NCBI GenBank assembly: GCA_002350845.1
Contig: DEFL01000029.1
Location: forward strand, 1 to 21,464
DNA: 21,464 bases
Reading direction: 5' to 3'
Source of the DNA: Christensenella sp. UBA2853
Lineage (GTDB): Bacteria; Bacillota; Clostridia; Christensenellales; Aristaeellaceae
Below the pieces are notes generated by a model. That model saw only the letters and a program-made list of their open reading frames with translations, did not search any database and had not been told where the DNA came from. Of the stretch, positions 14,494 to 21,464 are shown piece after piece. A program made the translations under genes and the position numbers. Numbering within the stretch: position 1 is the first letter of the stretch; each line of letters opens with the position of its first letter.

Positions 14494-16152
14494 ATGAGAA
14501 CCGCGACGGTGTATAACTTCCTGCTGGAAGCCAATATCATGGCATCCATTGCGATTATTTTGATGATAATTGTCCGGAAATTCTTTCGGAAGCACCTGGG
14601 AAGCAGGGTCATCCGTTTTTCATGGCTGCTGGTGGCGATCAGGCTGCTGCTGCCGATTTCACTGCCTAATCCGTGGATTAGCGAAATACGTCCGGCATAT
14701 CTTTTGGACGCTGGGATTCGCCCTATAGCAGGACAGATCAAGATCCGGCTGACGGATGCTCTCAGCGACGGATATTACTGGATGCGCCGTTCCCTGGGTG
14801 GAGATAACGCGCTGACAGAAGGAATCAGCGGCGCTGCGGGGAGAATGGAAAACGGGATTGCTGCCAGCAATCTGATGAAGATGTATCTGCTGGGAGTAGC
14901 GTTGGTCATCCTGTGGTTTGCGATTTCCAATCTGGTATTTTGCCGGAAGATGAAGGTTGGGCGAATTGAACCCATTTCCGGAGAACTGAAGGAACAATAT
15001 GACGCAGTGTGCGCCGCGCGGGGCGTTTCTCCTGTTCCGGTATATTTTACAGATCCGCTGCCCAGTGCCTGCCTGGTAGGTGTATTCCGGCCATATATCG
15101 CGCTGCCACTGACGGCAAAGCCAAATGAAGCCATTCAGGTACTGACCCATGAAATCTGTCATCTGAAGGGACATGACAATCTTTGGAACCTGCTGAGGCT
15201 GGTCTGCTGCGCAGTCCATTGGTTCAATCCGCTGATTTGGGCTGCGGCATGGATGAGTCGGACGGACTGTGAACTGGCCTGCGATGACCGCGTGATTGCC
15301 CGGATGAATGATGAGGAAAAACGGAATTATGCCAGTGTGCTTGTGCTGTCGGCAGCCAGAAGGAACGCGCCGGGCATCCTGACGATGGCCACCGGTATGA
15401 CCATGACCGGCAAACGTCTGAAGAGCCGTGTGGAAAGCATTCTGCGATCCGGAACGATAAAAAAAGGCTTCGCGGTATCCTTTGCCCTGTTGGCCAGTAT
15501 GTGCCTGATCGGAGCATTTGCCACATCGGAAGTGCAGAAGGTATGGAATATAACCGTTCCGGAGGTTACGGAAAAGACAGACTGGACGCTGGATGCTGAG
15601 ATGCTGAAACACCTCGAATCGGATCAGGAAGATTTGAACGCATACGGTATTGGCTTATGGGAAAGCCCATATGTGAAGGAAAGCGAAATTGCAGCCGATT
15701 TCCATCTATCCAAAACCAGTGAAGGTAAATGGATGATGATGGATGGAAACGAGGCGTTGGTACTGGTTTTTGATCAGGAAGGGAAACTGACACAGTTGTC
15801 CAATGAACAAAGTCATTATGACAGCGGTGAATGGGTTGAAACAAACAATGGATATAACCCTGCAGATTCCATCATGGGCTATCCTGAAAAGATAGAAAAA
15901 ATATACGCGTATCTGTCAGGCTTCCTGATGCAATTTGCTCCTGACTTGTATCATGAAACAGTTGCTTATACAGTTGACGGTCAATACAAGCTCGGAAATG
16001 ACACGTACTTTGCGGAATTAACGCAGAGAGTTTATGAGGGCCCTGAAAAGAAGCTGTGTCAGATTGAAATAGAAATGGAACCGGAATTCCGGGTAGTCCG
16101 TTTTTATCGCTTTGGAGAAGACGAGGATACGAGTTTACTTGGTAATGGCTGA
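14494..16152 (+). CDS. M56-family (BlaR1-type) membrane metalloprotease with non-penicillin sensor domain
   Basis: A protein of 552 residues with membrane segments at about 9-28, 40-57, 128-148 and 326-345. The zinc protease motif is HEICH (His219, Glu220, His223), and the third ligand is in DCELACDD (Glu260). VYFTDPLPSACLVGVFRPYI is also typical of M56. The 200-residue outer C-terminal domain (about 350-552) has no penicillin-binding serine motifs, unlike BlaR1/MecR1, so it must sense something else. Known relatives respond to a ligand by activating the cytoplasmic protease, which leads to BlaI cleavage. ATG 14494 follows GAGGAGG by nine bases. The repressor gene follows 14 bases after the stop. 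Confidence 0.88.
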   Translation: MRTATVYNFLLEANIMASIAIILMIIVRKFFRKHLGSRVIRFSWLLVAIRLLLPISLPNPWISEIRPAYLLDAGIRPIAGQIKIRLTDALSDGYYWMRRSLGGDNALTEGISGAAGRMENGIAASNLMKMYLLGVALVILWFAISNLVFCRKMKVGRIEPISGELKEQYDAVCAARGVSPVPVYFTDPLPSACLVGVFRPYIALPLTAKPNEAIQVLTHEICHLKGHDNLWNLLRLVCCAVHWFNPLIWAAAWMSRTDCELACDDRVIARMNDEEKRNYASVLVLSAARRNAPGILTMATGMTMTGKRLKSRVESILRSGTIKKGFAVSFALLASMCLIGAFATSEVQKVWNITVPEVTEKTDWTLDAEMLKHLESDQEDLNAYGIGLWESPYVKESEIAADFHLSKTSEGKWMMMDGNEALVLVFDQEGKLTQLSNEQSHYDSGEWVETNNGYNPADSIMGYPEKIEKIYAYLSGFLMQFAPDLYHETVAYTVDGQYKLGNDTYFAELTQRVYEGPEKKLCQIEIEMEPEFRVVRFYRFGEDEDTSLLGNG

Positions 16153-16166
16153 AGGAGGAAGAAAGC

Positions 16167-16529
16167 ATGATACAGGTAACAGAAGCGGAATGGAGAATCA
16201 TGGAATGTCTGTGGGATCACGCGCCGCAGGCGATGTCAGAGATAACCAGGACCCTGGATCCGTCGACTCACTGGACGCGGCACACGGTCATCACGTTGTT
16301 GAAGCGATTGACGGAGAAAGGTGCGGTCAGTGTGGAAAGCAATGGCTATGTGAATCTCTATACTCCCCTGATCAGTAAAGAGGAAGCGACTGCTTTTGAA
16401 ACCCGGAAGCTGGTGAACCGGGCCTTTGGAGGCCAGCCAGCCATGCTGGTCAGCAATCTGGTGGATTCCGGAGACATGACAGTGGACGAGCTGCAGGGAT
16501 TGCTGGATATGATCCGGAAAAAAGGATAA
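16167..16529 (+). CDS. BlaI/MecI/CopY-family repressor, full length
   Basis: A protein of 120 residues, normal for the family. The winged helix includes VTEAEWRIMECLWDHAP, HWTRHTVITLLKRLTEKGAV and the wing VESNGYVNLYTPLI. The dimerisation tail is ETRKLVNRAFGGQPAMLVSN followed by LVDSGDMTVDELQGLLDMIRKKG. The N---FGG region is where related repressors are cut by the partner protease. ATG 16167 has AAGGAGG eight bases upstream. Its place directly after the M56 gene is the standard protease-repressor pair. It should repress the promoter at 13788-13816 as a dimer until cleaved. Confidence 0.9.
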   Translation: MIQVTEAEWRIMECLWDHAPQAMSEITRTLDPSTHWTRHTVITLLKRLTEKGAVSVESNGYVNLYTPLISKEEATAFETRKLVNRAFGGQPAMLVSNLVDSGDMTVDELQGLLDMIRKKG

Positions 16530-16553
16530 GGGAGAATATGGGGAGGTATTATT

Positions 16554-17096
16554 TTGAAAAGATTGTGGATGCTTCTCACTGCACTCATTATGATCCTTTC
16601 CGCTTCAGTTGCCTTTGCGGAGGAAGATCCGGATGCGGAAATCCGTGAATGGGAAGAAAAATATGGCGATCAGCGGCTGTGGGATTACCAGATAAATGCT
16701 GCATTTGCTGAGCAGGAATCCTGGAGATATGCCTGGAATCCATCAATGCGTCCCATATTGCCTGATCATGATGCCATTCCTGCCGAAGAGGCAGAGAAAC
16801 TGGCAATTCAGCTTATTCCCCAGTATAGAAGCGAGATTAATGCCGAAAGATTGGACTCCCTGACCTGCGTTGTTTCCAGCTATCATAAGCCAGAAGATGG
16901 CACCGGTACCTATTGGTCAAAAAACGGAACATGGGTGATTGACTTCTGGGACACTCAGGGGAAAGAGCCTTTGAGCGTATGCACGATCTGCATCGATGCC
17001 CATACCGGTATTCCCAGTGCTTTATTGCTTCCATCAGGAACACATTATGTCGGTGCCCCGGACAATGCGGAAATGGTTACTGGGGCAGAGGGGTGA
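16554..17096 (+). CDS. Small secreted protein, possibly PepSY-like
   Basis: A protein of 180 residues with signal peptide LKRLWMLLTALIMILSASVAFA. It starts at TTG 16554, six bases after a strong GGGGAGG; no ATG fits. The mature part has AEEAEKLAIQLIPQYRSEIN, then TYWSKNGTWVIDFWD and ICIDAHTGIP. That helix-plus-sheet order resembles PepSY-type domains, which inhibit proteases in known cases; this is a weak match. It lies 24 bases after the repressor gene and just before a second secreted-protein gene, so it belongs to the same regulon and may act on or be sensed by the M56 protein. Confidence 0.75.
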   Translation: MKRLWMLLTALIMILSASVAFAEEDPDAEIREWEEKYGDQRLWDYQINAAFAEQESWRYAWNPSMRPILPDHDAIPAEEAEKLAIQLIPQYRSEINAERLDSLTCVVSSYHKPEDGTGTYWSKNGTWVIDFWDTQGKEPLSVCTICIDAHTGIPSALLLPSGTHYVGAPDNAEMVTGAEG

Positions 17097-17141
17097 GTGA
17101 TATCGGACCGTTATTTGCATAAAGAAAGAATGGAGACTGGA

Positions 17142-19118
17142 ATGAAGAAACAATTGTTCAGAATCGTTTTACTGATATTTGCTGCTTTAGCTGTGTTCGG
17201 CAATGGAATGATTACAAAAACAATGGCTGAAGAGCAATCCTACTGGATCAACCCGAATGGCGGATCAAAATATCACCGGGTGCATCACTGCCCATCCATT
17301 CATCCGAGATATTATGACGGCATGATCGAAGTCACGGAAAACCAGTTAAGCATGAATCCCTATAATATGCTTTCGCCCTGCAATGTATGCATGGATCTGG
17401 ATCCGACCGAGTATGATCTTCCGATCGGAGATCAGGAAAACCTGTCTTTTACCGCTGCGGATTCTGAAACACTTCGGGATTTGGTCATTCAACACGCAAA
17501 AGACACTCTGACTGAGGTGTACGGATATACGGAAGAGCAGGCAGATCACTTCCAATTTCTGTTTCATGCGGAAGGTGAACTGGAATACTGGCCTGATGTA
17601 GATCATACCGCGTATTGTTACAGACTGCACTTCGACCCTGCCACCGGGGATACAATCAGTTACACAACGCCCTTCTATGATGGCGGCTTTGAGAATTATC
17701 CCGGCGAAGGAAACATCCGGTCCGTCACCAACGTCTTTGTGGAAAATGACTGGTTGCATCATTGGGACAGTGATTCCATCGCGGCTTTCTCGCAGAAAGT
17801 ATATGAATGGGATGAAATCGTTCCTACTCCGACGCTTGCGGAAGGATTAAAGTCCGGAAACATCTCGTCCACTGATGCAATGCGGGAACTGTTCCTGGCC
17901 TCCTTTGGCCCGGAAGAAACATGGACGTACGCAACGACCATCTGGCTGAAAGAATTGCTTGGTGAACTTTCTGATTCACCAAACGGTGTAAATACTGTAT
18001 CGCACACAAAGGATGAACAATTTGATATTGAACTGAAAAACGGAAGCCGCTGCGCTGTATCTTATTATCTGGAGACGATTCCGGAGGAAGCAAATCTGTC
18101 CCGCTTTACAGAACAGGGCTGGATACTGAAAGAGGGAATTCTCGCGGATTATATCCTTCCGTCCGGACACGATGACATGCAGGATACCTTTGACCGTGGT
18201 CTTTTTATCCTGAAGAAGGATGGACAGCGAATGGGTATTACGCTGATCCGAAAGGATGGCTGTTGGGAATCTCATCCTGTTGGCCCCTGCGTCCTCTCAG
18301 ACCGGGATTTCACAATAACGCTTCAGACCGGAGGTGTTGACCTGACATTCCGCATAGAATACGAGCCAAAGGATGGAAGAATCATCACCTGCAATTGCTT
18401 TGCAGATGGGAACGCTTTTATTCATCTGGACAACTACAGCATTACAGAAGAATCCAGCGGAGATCGATTTCTCCTTTACTCGGAAGGAAGCGGAAAATGG
18501 TTCTGGCTAAACAATCGTTCCGGGCAGGAAAACACCGGAGGCGGTGATCCGCGCTATATCAGCAATGTTTACGCAATGATGCACTTTGCGGAACTTCCGG
18601 ATTCCCCGGAAAGCTACGAAGCGTGGAATCGTTTCCCGTTTCCGGACGGATATTATATGGTAACCGGCGTTCACCTGCGGGAACAGATGTCTTCCCGTTC
18701 CAGAGACCTTGGATTACTGAATTCCGGAACTGTTATCCATAAGACGGGTGAAACTGATGGAGATCCGTTCTCATGGTATCAGTCGGAATTGGGCTTTCTG
18801 AAAGGATATGTTGCTTCACAGTACATTTGTGTTGATGACGTTGGAGTTCCTACAGGTGACTTGTATGATCCACTTCCGGTTGCAGAAGCAATCCGAAAGA
18901 CAGGCCTGAAATCCGGCACCGGATGGTTTGACGGAAGGATTACAGATGTTTCAGAAGGGACGCGGATGCACGTTCTCTTTGAGCGGGATGGATGGTACTA
19001 TGTGGTGATACCACAAGGCGCTCTCGGCTTTTATATGGATTCAGAAGGCACTTACGGATTCATCCCAAAGGATACGGTTCGAACTGGTAATACAGAATAT
19101 GATTTGGACTGGCCGTGA
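17142..19118 (+). CDS. Large secreted protein with Cys motif and C-terminal SH3-like domains
   Basis: A protein of 658 residues with signal peptide MKKQLFRIVLLIFAALAVFGN. Just after it come YHRVHHC (Cys50) and SPCNVC (Cys80, Cys83), a spacing like the YHxxxxC...PCxxC module often found in secreted Firmicutes proteins and probably metal-binding. A long middle region is unassigned. The last 140 residues read like two SH3-type folds: GYYMVTGVHLREQMSSRSRD and, at the end, MHVLFERDGWYYVVIPQGAL. ATG 17142 with GGAG six bases upstream is chosen; the open frame begins with GTG at 17097, directly after the previous stop, but without a ribosome site. It is the last gene of the operon and probably acts at the envelope. 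Confidence 0.78.
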   Translation: MKKQLFRIVLLIFAALAVFGNGMITKTMAEEQSYWINPNGGSKYHRVHHCPSIHPRYYDGMIEVTENQLSMNPYNMLSPCNVCMDLDPTEYDLPIGDQENLSFTAADSETLRDLVIQHAKDTLTEVYGYTEEQADHFQFLFHAEGELEYWPDVDHTAYCYRLHFDPATGDTISYTTPFYDGGFENYPGEGNIRSVTNVFVENDWLHHWDSDSIAAFSQKVYEWDEIVPTPTLAEGLKSGNISSTDAMRELFLASFGPEETWTYATTIWLKELLGELSDSPNGVNTVSHTKDEQFDIELKNGSRCAVSYYLETIPEEANLSRFTEQGWILKEGILADYILPSGHDDMQDTFDRGLFILKKDGQRMGITLIRKDGCWESHPVGPCVLSDRDFTITLQTGGVDLTFRIEYEPKDGRIITCNCFADGNAFIHLDNYSITEESSGDRFLLYSEGSGKWFWLNNRSGQENTGGGDPRYISNVYAMMHFAELPDSPESYEAWNRFPFPDGYYMVTGVHLREQMSSRSRDLGLLNSGTVIHKTGETDGDPFSWYQSELGFLKGYVASQYICVDDVGVPTGDLYDPLPVAEAIRKTGLKSGTGWFDGRITDVSEGTRMHVLFERDGWYYVVIPQGALGFYMDSEGTYGFIPKDTVRTGNTEYDLDWP

Positions 19119-19154
19119 TGGATCTGAAGACCATCAGATGCCAACTGTCAAGTC

Positions 19155-19187
19155 AAGATGGTCATACTTAATAAAAATGACTATCTT
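19155..19187 (+). repeat. 11-bp inverted repeat after the operon
   Basis: AAGATGGTCAT (19155-19165) and ATGACTATCTT (19177-19187) pair fully as RNA with one G-U wobble around an 11-base A/T-rich loop. No T run follows, so it may be an operator, an IS end or a processing stem rather than a terminator. Confidence 0.5.
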
Positions 19188-19259
19188 AACAAAGCACACT
19201 GACTATATTGCGGCCCTAGAATCTGTCTTTAGTTCCATTTGTGACCTTGTTGTTTGCTT

Positions 19260-19328
19260 CGTTGGTGGCTCCACCATGGAGCCAGATAATTTGTACTGGC
19301 CTCGTTGGTGGCTTCACCATGGAGCCAG
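19260..19328 (+). repeat. Two tandem repeats of a hairpin unit, 43-bp period
   Basis: CGTTGGTGGCT(C/T)CACCATGG followed by AGCCAG occurs at 19260 and again at 19303. Each copy forms an 8-bp stem, TGGCTCCA/TGGAGCCA with loop CCA (19266-19284 and 19309-19327). The single C to T change in copy 2 keeps pairing as U-G on the plus strand. Confidence 0.75.
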
Positions 19329-19457
19329 CAAGTTTCGACCAACTTGCAGCATAGCAGCTGCTCAGACTGTAAATCACTTAGAAAGGCGCCCAAGCACTGA
19401 CAAAAAGATGGCACATGATGTCGCATAATGTCGCAAGACGCCAAGGTCAATATATGC

Positions 19458-19463
19458 TATACT
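19458..19463 (+). promoter_or_regulatory. Extended -10 promoter before the twin terminators
   Basis: TGCTATACT gives TATACT with an upstream TG. No convincing -35 is seen at 16-18 bases. A transcript would begin near 19470 and meet the terminators at once. Confidence 0.5.
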
Positions 19464-19487
19464 GTATGCTGTAAAAGAAGGTTGAGA

Positions 19488-19521
19488 GCATCAGGCTGAG
19501 AATGCCTGGTGCTTTTCTTTT
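19488..19521 (+). terminator. First of two tandem terminators
   Basis: GCATCAGGC (19488-19496) pairs with GCCTGGTGC (19504-19512), one wobble, 7-base loop, followed by TTTTCTTTT (19513-19521). Confidence 0.75.
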
Positions 19522-19533
19522 ACCCACCGACTT

Positions 19534-19562
19534 CACTGGCCGCTATGCCGGTGCTTTTCTTT
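19534..19562 (+). terminator. Second tandem terminator
   Basis: CACTGGC (19534-19540) pairs with GCCGGTG (19547-19553), one wobble, loop CGCTAT, followed by CTTTTCTTTT. It shares the GGTGCTTTTCTTTT end with the first terminator, so the pair looks like a duplication or an attenuator array. Confidence 0.7.
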
Positions 19563-19604
19563 TGCCTCTAAAGAGCGAATGACCATTTCTCAAAAGAAGT
19601 TCTC

Positions 19605-20110
19605 GCAGATGTTTCCAAAATCGGCGTTTTTCGCCATGTAGATATGGAGGTGTAAATGAACGAGAGATGCTTGTATGAGGACAACATCCTATGAAGACTA
19701 TGCTGAACACTGTGTATCAGCAAAGATTTTCTGGAAGCGGTGTCACTTGCCCCGGTTTTTTACATAGAAGGGTAGCGGACAATATGCAGCCGCTGACAGG
19801 ATGTGATGCAGGCATAATTCGAAGGGGGGATCGATGGCTGTTGATACTTGTGAGCAGAAATTTCAAAAAAATCTCGCCCGAGGTTTCCAAAAAGTTCGAT
19901 TTTGGACATTAAGAAGTGAAAGGAGAAAACAACGATGATGATCCGCGTGCTGAAAAATTTTTCTGGAGGTGGTGCCACTTTGCCCGATTTTTTACATGTA
20001 GGGGTGAGGGATGTCTGGCCAAATGCGCAGCATGAGCTTCGCCTCGGGGATAATTTGCTCAGGTGTTTCCAAAATTGCTGTTTTTCGCCATATATAGGCG
20101 ATGAGTTCTC
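19605..20110 (+). repeat. Degenerate repeat array upstream of mobC
   Basis: Two motifs alternate. Motif b is GTTTCCAAAA followed by a GTTTTTCGCCAT-like sequence. It occurs near 19611, 19883 (diverged) and 20065. Motif a is TTTTCTGGA(A/G)G(C/T)GGTG, then (T/C)CACTT, a C-rich stretch and TTTTTTACAT. It occurs near 19727 and 19958. No coding frame with a ribosome site crosses the array. The repeat spacings (about 180-270 bp) are irregular. It probably marks the origin or control region of the mobile element, or layered remnants of it. Confidence 0.6.
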
Positions 20111-20350
20111 CCCCATCATTCGCTAGTATCACCATCGAAGCGCACCTTGACAATCAGGGCCACGTTTCCAGATCTGTCCAAACCGCGAAGATCTTCCTCT
20201 TCGGAAGGGAGCGCCGAAAGGACCGGCAGTGAGCCAAACAAGGTTTCTTGCCAGAGGCAGCAGTGAAATAAGCCTGAACCAACAACAATGAAATGATTAC
20301 CAGAAAAAATCCGACATGACAGACAAGTTTCAAAGACTGGAGAGATCAAA
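20111..20350. other. Leader region before mobC, no gene seen
   Basis: About 240 bp without a convincing gene. A minus-strand frame ending at 20116 has coding-like sequence (EEEDLRGLDRSGNVALIVKV) but no usable start, and may be a relic. Confidence 0.4.
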
Positions 20351-20695
20351 GTGACAGAAAGGAAAAAAAGCACGATTCACTACAGCTTTAAAGCGACACC
20401 GGAAGAGGATGCCATTATTCAGAAAAAGATGAAAACCTTCGGAATCAAAAACCAATCGGCATTTATCCGGGCCATGGTCTTGAACGGATATGTGCTGAAG
20501 CTGGATCTGCCAGAGCTACACGAAGCTGTTCGCCTCATGGGCAGCCTGAGCAACAATGTCAATCAAATCGCCAGACGGTTAAACGAACACGGTTCCATCT
20601 TTGAAACGGAAATCGATGACATAAAAGATCGGCAGAAAGAACTCCAGACATTGCTGAGCTGCATTCTTCACAGGCTAGATCAAATTCAACATTGA
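20351..20695 (+). CDS. mobC: MobC-like relaxosome accessory protein
   Basis: A protein of 114 residues starting at GTG 20351, with GGAGAG six bases upstream. The N-terminal half is a ribbon-helix-helix-like region (IHYSFKATPEEDAIIQKKMK followed by NQSAFIRAMVLNGYV). The hallmark of MobC follows: LMGSLSNNVNQIARRLNEHG. A C-terminal helix (IKDRQKELQTLLSCILHRL) completes it. MobC helps open the DNA at oriT so that the relaxase can nick it. Its stop lies 11 bases before the relaxase start, so the two form a coupled pair. Confidence 0.87.
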   Translation: MTERKKSTIHYSFKATPEEDAIIQKKMKTFGIKNQSAFIRAMVLNGYVLKLDLPELHEAVRLMGSLSNNVNQIARRLNEHGSIFETEIDDIKDRQKELQTLLSCILHRLDQIQH

Positions 20696-20706
20696 AAGGA
20701 GAACAC

Positions 20707-21075
20707 ATGGCAGCTACAAGAATCATGTCCATTCACATCAACAAAGGAAAAACAGCCCGGCAATGTATTGGGGACCGGCTGGATTACATCATGAATCCGA
20801 AAAAGACGGATGGTGGAATTCTGATTTCAACCTATGCCTGCTCACCCGAAACCGCCGCGGATGAGTTCATGCTTTTCCGCCAGGAGTACCAACAGAACAC
20901 CGGACGAACGCAGGATAACGAAATCATCGCCTATCACGTTCGTCAGGCTTTCAAGCCGGATGAGATCACGCCGGAGGAAGCAAATGAAATCGGGGAAGAG
21001 CTGGCGTCCAGAATGACCGACGATCAGTTCGCCTACGTCGTAGCGACACACATCGACAAGCATCACGTCCAGTAG
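20707..21075 (+). pseudogene. Truncated MobA/VirD2-type relaxase (N-terminal fragment)
   Basis: ATG 20707 follows AAAGGAG by five bases. The 122 residues match the start of MOBP-type relaxases: the region IHINKGKTARQCIGDRLDYI, then ISTYACSPETAADEFMLFRQ, and the conserved AYHVRQAFKPDEITPEEANEIG. The protein ends at THIDKHHVQ-stop, exactly where the metal-binding motif HxDxxHxHNH should finish. It lacks the last histidines and the remaining 300 or more residues usual in the family, so it cannot nick DNA as it stands. The TAG stop lies inside the stem of the hairpin at 21070-21129. The catalytic Tyr region is probably present but inactive without the metal site. Confidence 0.85.
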
Positions 21076-21134
21076 TTAGAATGTAAAGGAACAAACTAAC
21101 GCTTTGTTCACCGACCATCCTAACTACTGTTTTT
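21070..21134 (+). terminator. Strong composite hairpin with T run at the relaxase break
   Basis: CAGTAGTTAGAATG (21070-21083) pairs with CATCCTAACTACTG (21116-21129), 13 of 14 positions. A second stem sits inside: GAACAAA (21089-21095) with TTTGTTC (21103-21109). TTTTT follows (21130-21134). It acts as a terminator on the plus strand, or is the end structure of a small inserted element. Confidence 0.75.
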
Positions 21135-21156
21135 GATTGCGAAAGGAGACATTGCC

Positions 21157-21447
21157 ATGAAGCTGACCTACCATCGTTGCGGAGACTACCTGCTGCCTGA
21201 CCTGGGATTGACTGAGGAAGAACAACAGCCCCTGGGCAAGTACGGCATGATGCGCATGAATTACCTCAAGGAGCATCGCCCCATCCTGTTCAACCGCCTG
21301 CTGCTGACCGGTAAGCTGATGGAGCATCTGCACGAGATCGACCGCACTGCCAATGAACGCCTGGATCAAATGATCCCGCTGATGAAGGAGCAGGAGGGCG
21401 TGACCGAACAGCTCAAAGCCGTCGATCAGCTGGGATGGGTCAGATAA
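21157..21447 (+). CDS. tnpV: TnpV-like transposon-encoded protein, short C-terminus
   Basis: A protein of 96 residues starting at ATG 21157 with AAAGGAG eight bases upstream. It has the TnpV pattern: a short N-terminal part (YLLPDLGLTEEEQQPLGKYG), YLKEHRPILFNRLLLTGKL, a helix with DRTANERLDQMIPLM, and EGVTEQLKAVDQLGWVR. Known TnpV proteins, first noted on Tn4451-type elements, normally continue about 15-20 residues past this point (MN-IR-RA-EI). Here a TAA intervenes, so the end may be truncated. Function is unknown even in the family; it marks mobilisable clostridial elements. Confidence 0.82.
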   Translation: MKLTYHRCGDYLLPDLGLTEEEQQPLGKYGMMRMNYLKEHRPILFNRLLLTGKLMEHLHEIDRTANERLDQMIPLMKEQEGVTEQLKAVDQLGWVR

Positions 21448-21464
21448 TACTATTCTCAGTTTAA

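Noticed and set aside
14659..15612. 317-codon minus-strand open frame
   Set aside because: It is antisense to the M56 protease, which has clear catalytic motifs and a ribosome site.
19099..19428. Plus-strand frame over the 43-bp repeats
   Set aside because: It begins inside the preceding gene, has no ribosome site, and its repeats are DNA hairpins rather than protein repeats.
19760..20119. 119-codon minus-strand frame in the repeat array
   Set aside because: No start signal; its similarity between segments comes from the DNA repeats.
21070..21129. Integron attC-like site (GTTAG, CTAAC, GCTTTGTTC)
   Set aside because: The core boxes do not fit the RYYYAAC/GTTRRRY consensus, and no integrase or cassette array is present. 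The T run favours a terminator.

Overview
The window looks like an accessory region of a gut-type Clostridia (Bacillota) chromosome with roughly even base composition. This inference rests on strong GGAGG ribosome sites, sigma-A-type promoters, many small secreted proteins, M56/BlaI regulation, and a MobC/relaxase/TnpV module. No rRNA, tRNA or CRISPR array was seen. All family names come from reading motifs by eye, not from database searches.

Left part (1-12.7 kb, minus strand). A long tandem cluster reads leftward from a good promoter at 12186-12214. In transcription order it holds: a membrane-anchored Cys-rich protein; a secreted lipocalin-like protein; a PstS-like binding domain on a four-helix membrane anchor; a small alpha/beta lipase; a BspA-like leucine-rich-repeat protein; a secreted SH3-like protein; an insertion sequence; a WG-repeat protein; and a second, partial copy of the SH3-like protein. 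Several unrelated mature proteins begin with nearly the same ribosome site and signal peptide (MKRLMLVWVMILCL), and the DNA itself is almost identical there. The sequence also holds scars of rearrangement. An orphan 3' tail of a WG-repeat gene lies just before the first SH3-like gene, and a broken gene at 12.3-12.6 kb has its leader out of frame. This suggests that a [WG protein + SH3-like protein] unit was duplicated and then reshuffled.

The insertion sequence (2633-4540) is complete: 13-bp terminal inverted repeats, an 8-bp target duplication, and a 484-residue zinc-ribbon/DDE transposase of IS6 (IS240) type. Removing it in silico restores a gene end that overlaps the next start codon (ATGA). 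It therefore broke a translationally coupled pair and gave the upstream protein a new C-terminus. The IS also carries a possible anti-read-through hairpin over its start codon and an unusual set of hairpins after the transposase gene.

Middle (12.7-13.8 kb) is decayed: a minus-strand promoter and terminator, a short guaA-like 3' end, a large hairpin, and frameshifted remains of a winged-helix (RecG/AlbA-like) C-terminus.

Plus-strand operon (13.8-19.1 kb). From a textbook promoter run: a short BlaI-like protein, a lone OmpR-type winged helix without receiver, an M56 (BlaR1-type) membrane metalloprotease lacking a penicillin-sensor domain, a full-length BlaI repressor, and two secreted proteins. 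The likely logic is that a surface signal activates the protease, which relieves repression of its own operon and envelope proteins; the signal is unknown.

Right end (19.1-21.46 kb) is mobile-element DNA: about 1.2 kb of non-coding repeats, hairpins and paired terminators, then MobC, a relaxase cut short inside its metal-binding histidine motif, a strong hairpin/terminator, and TnpV.
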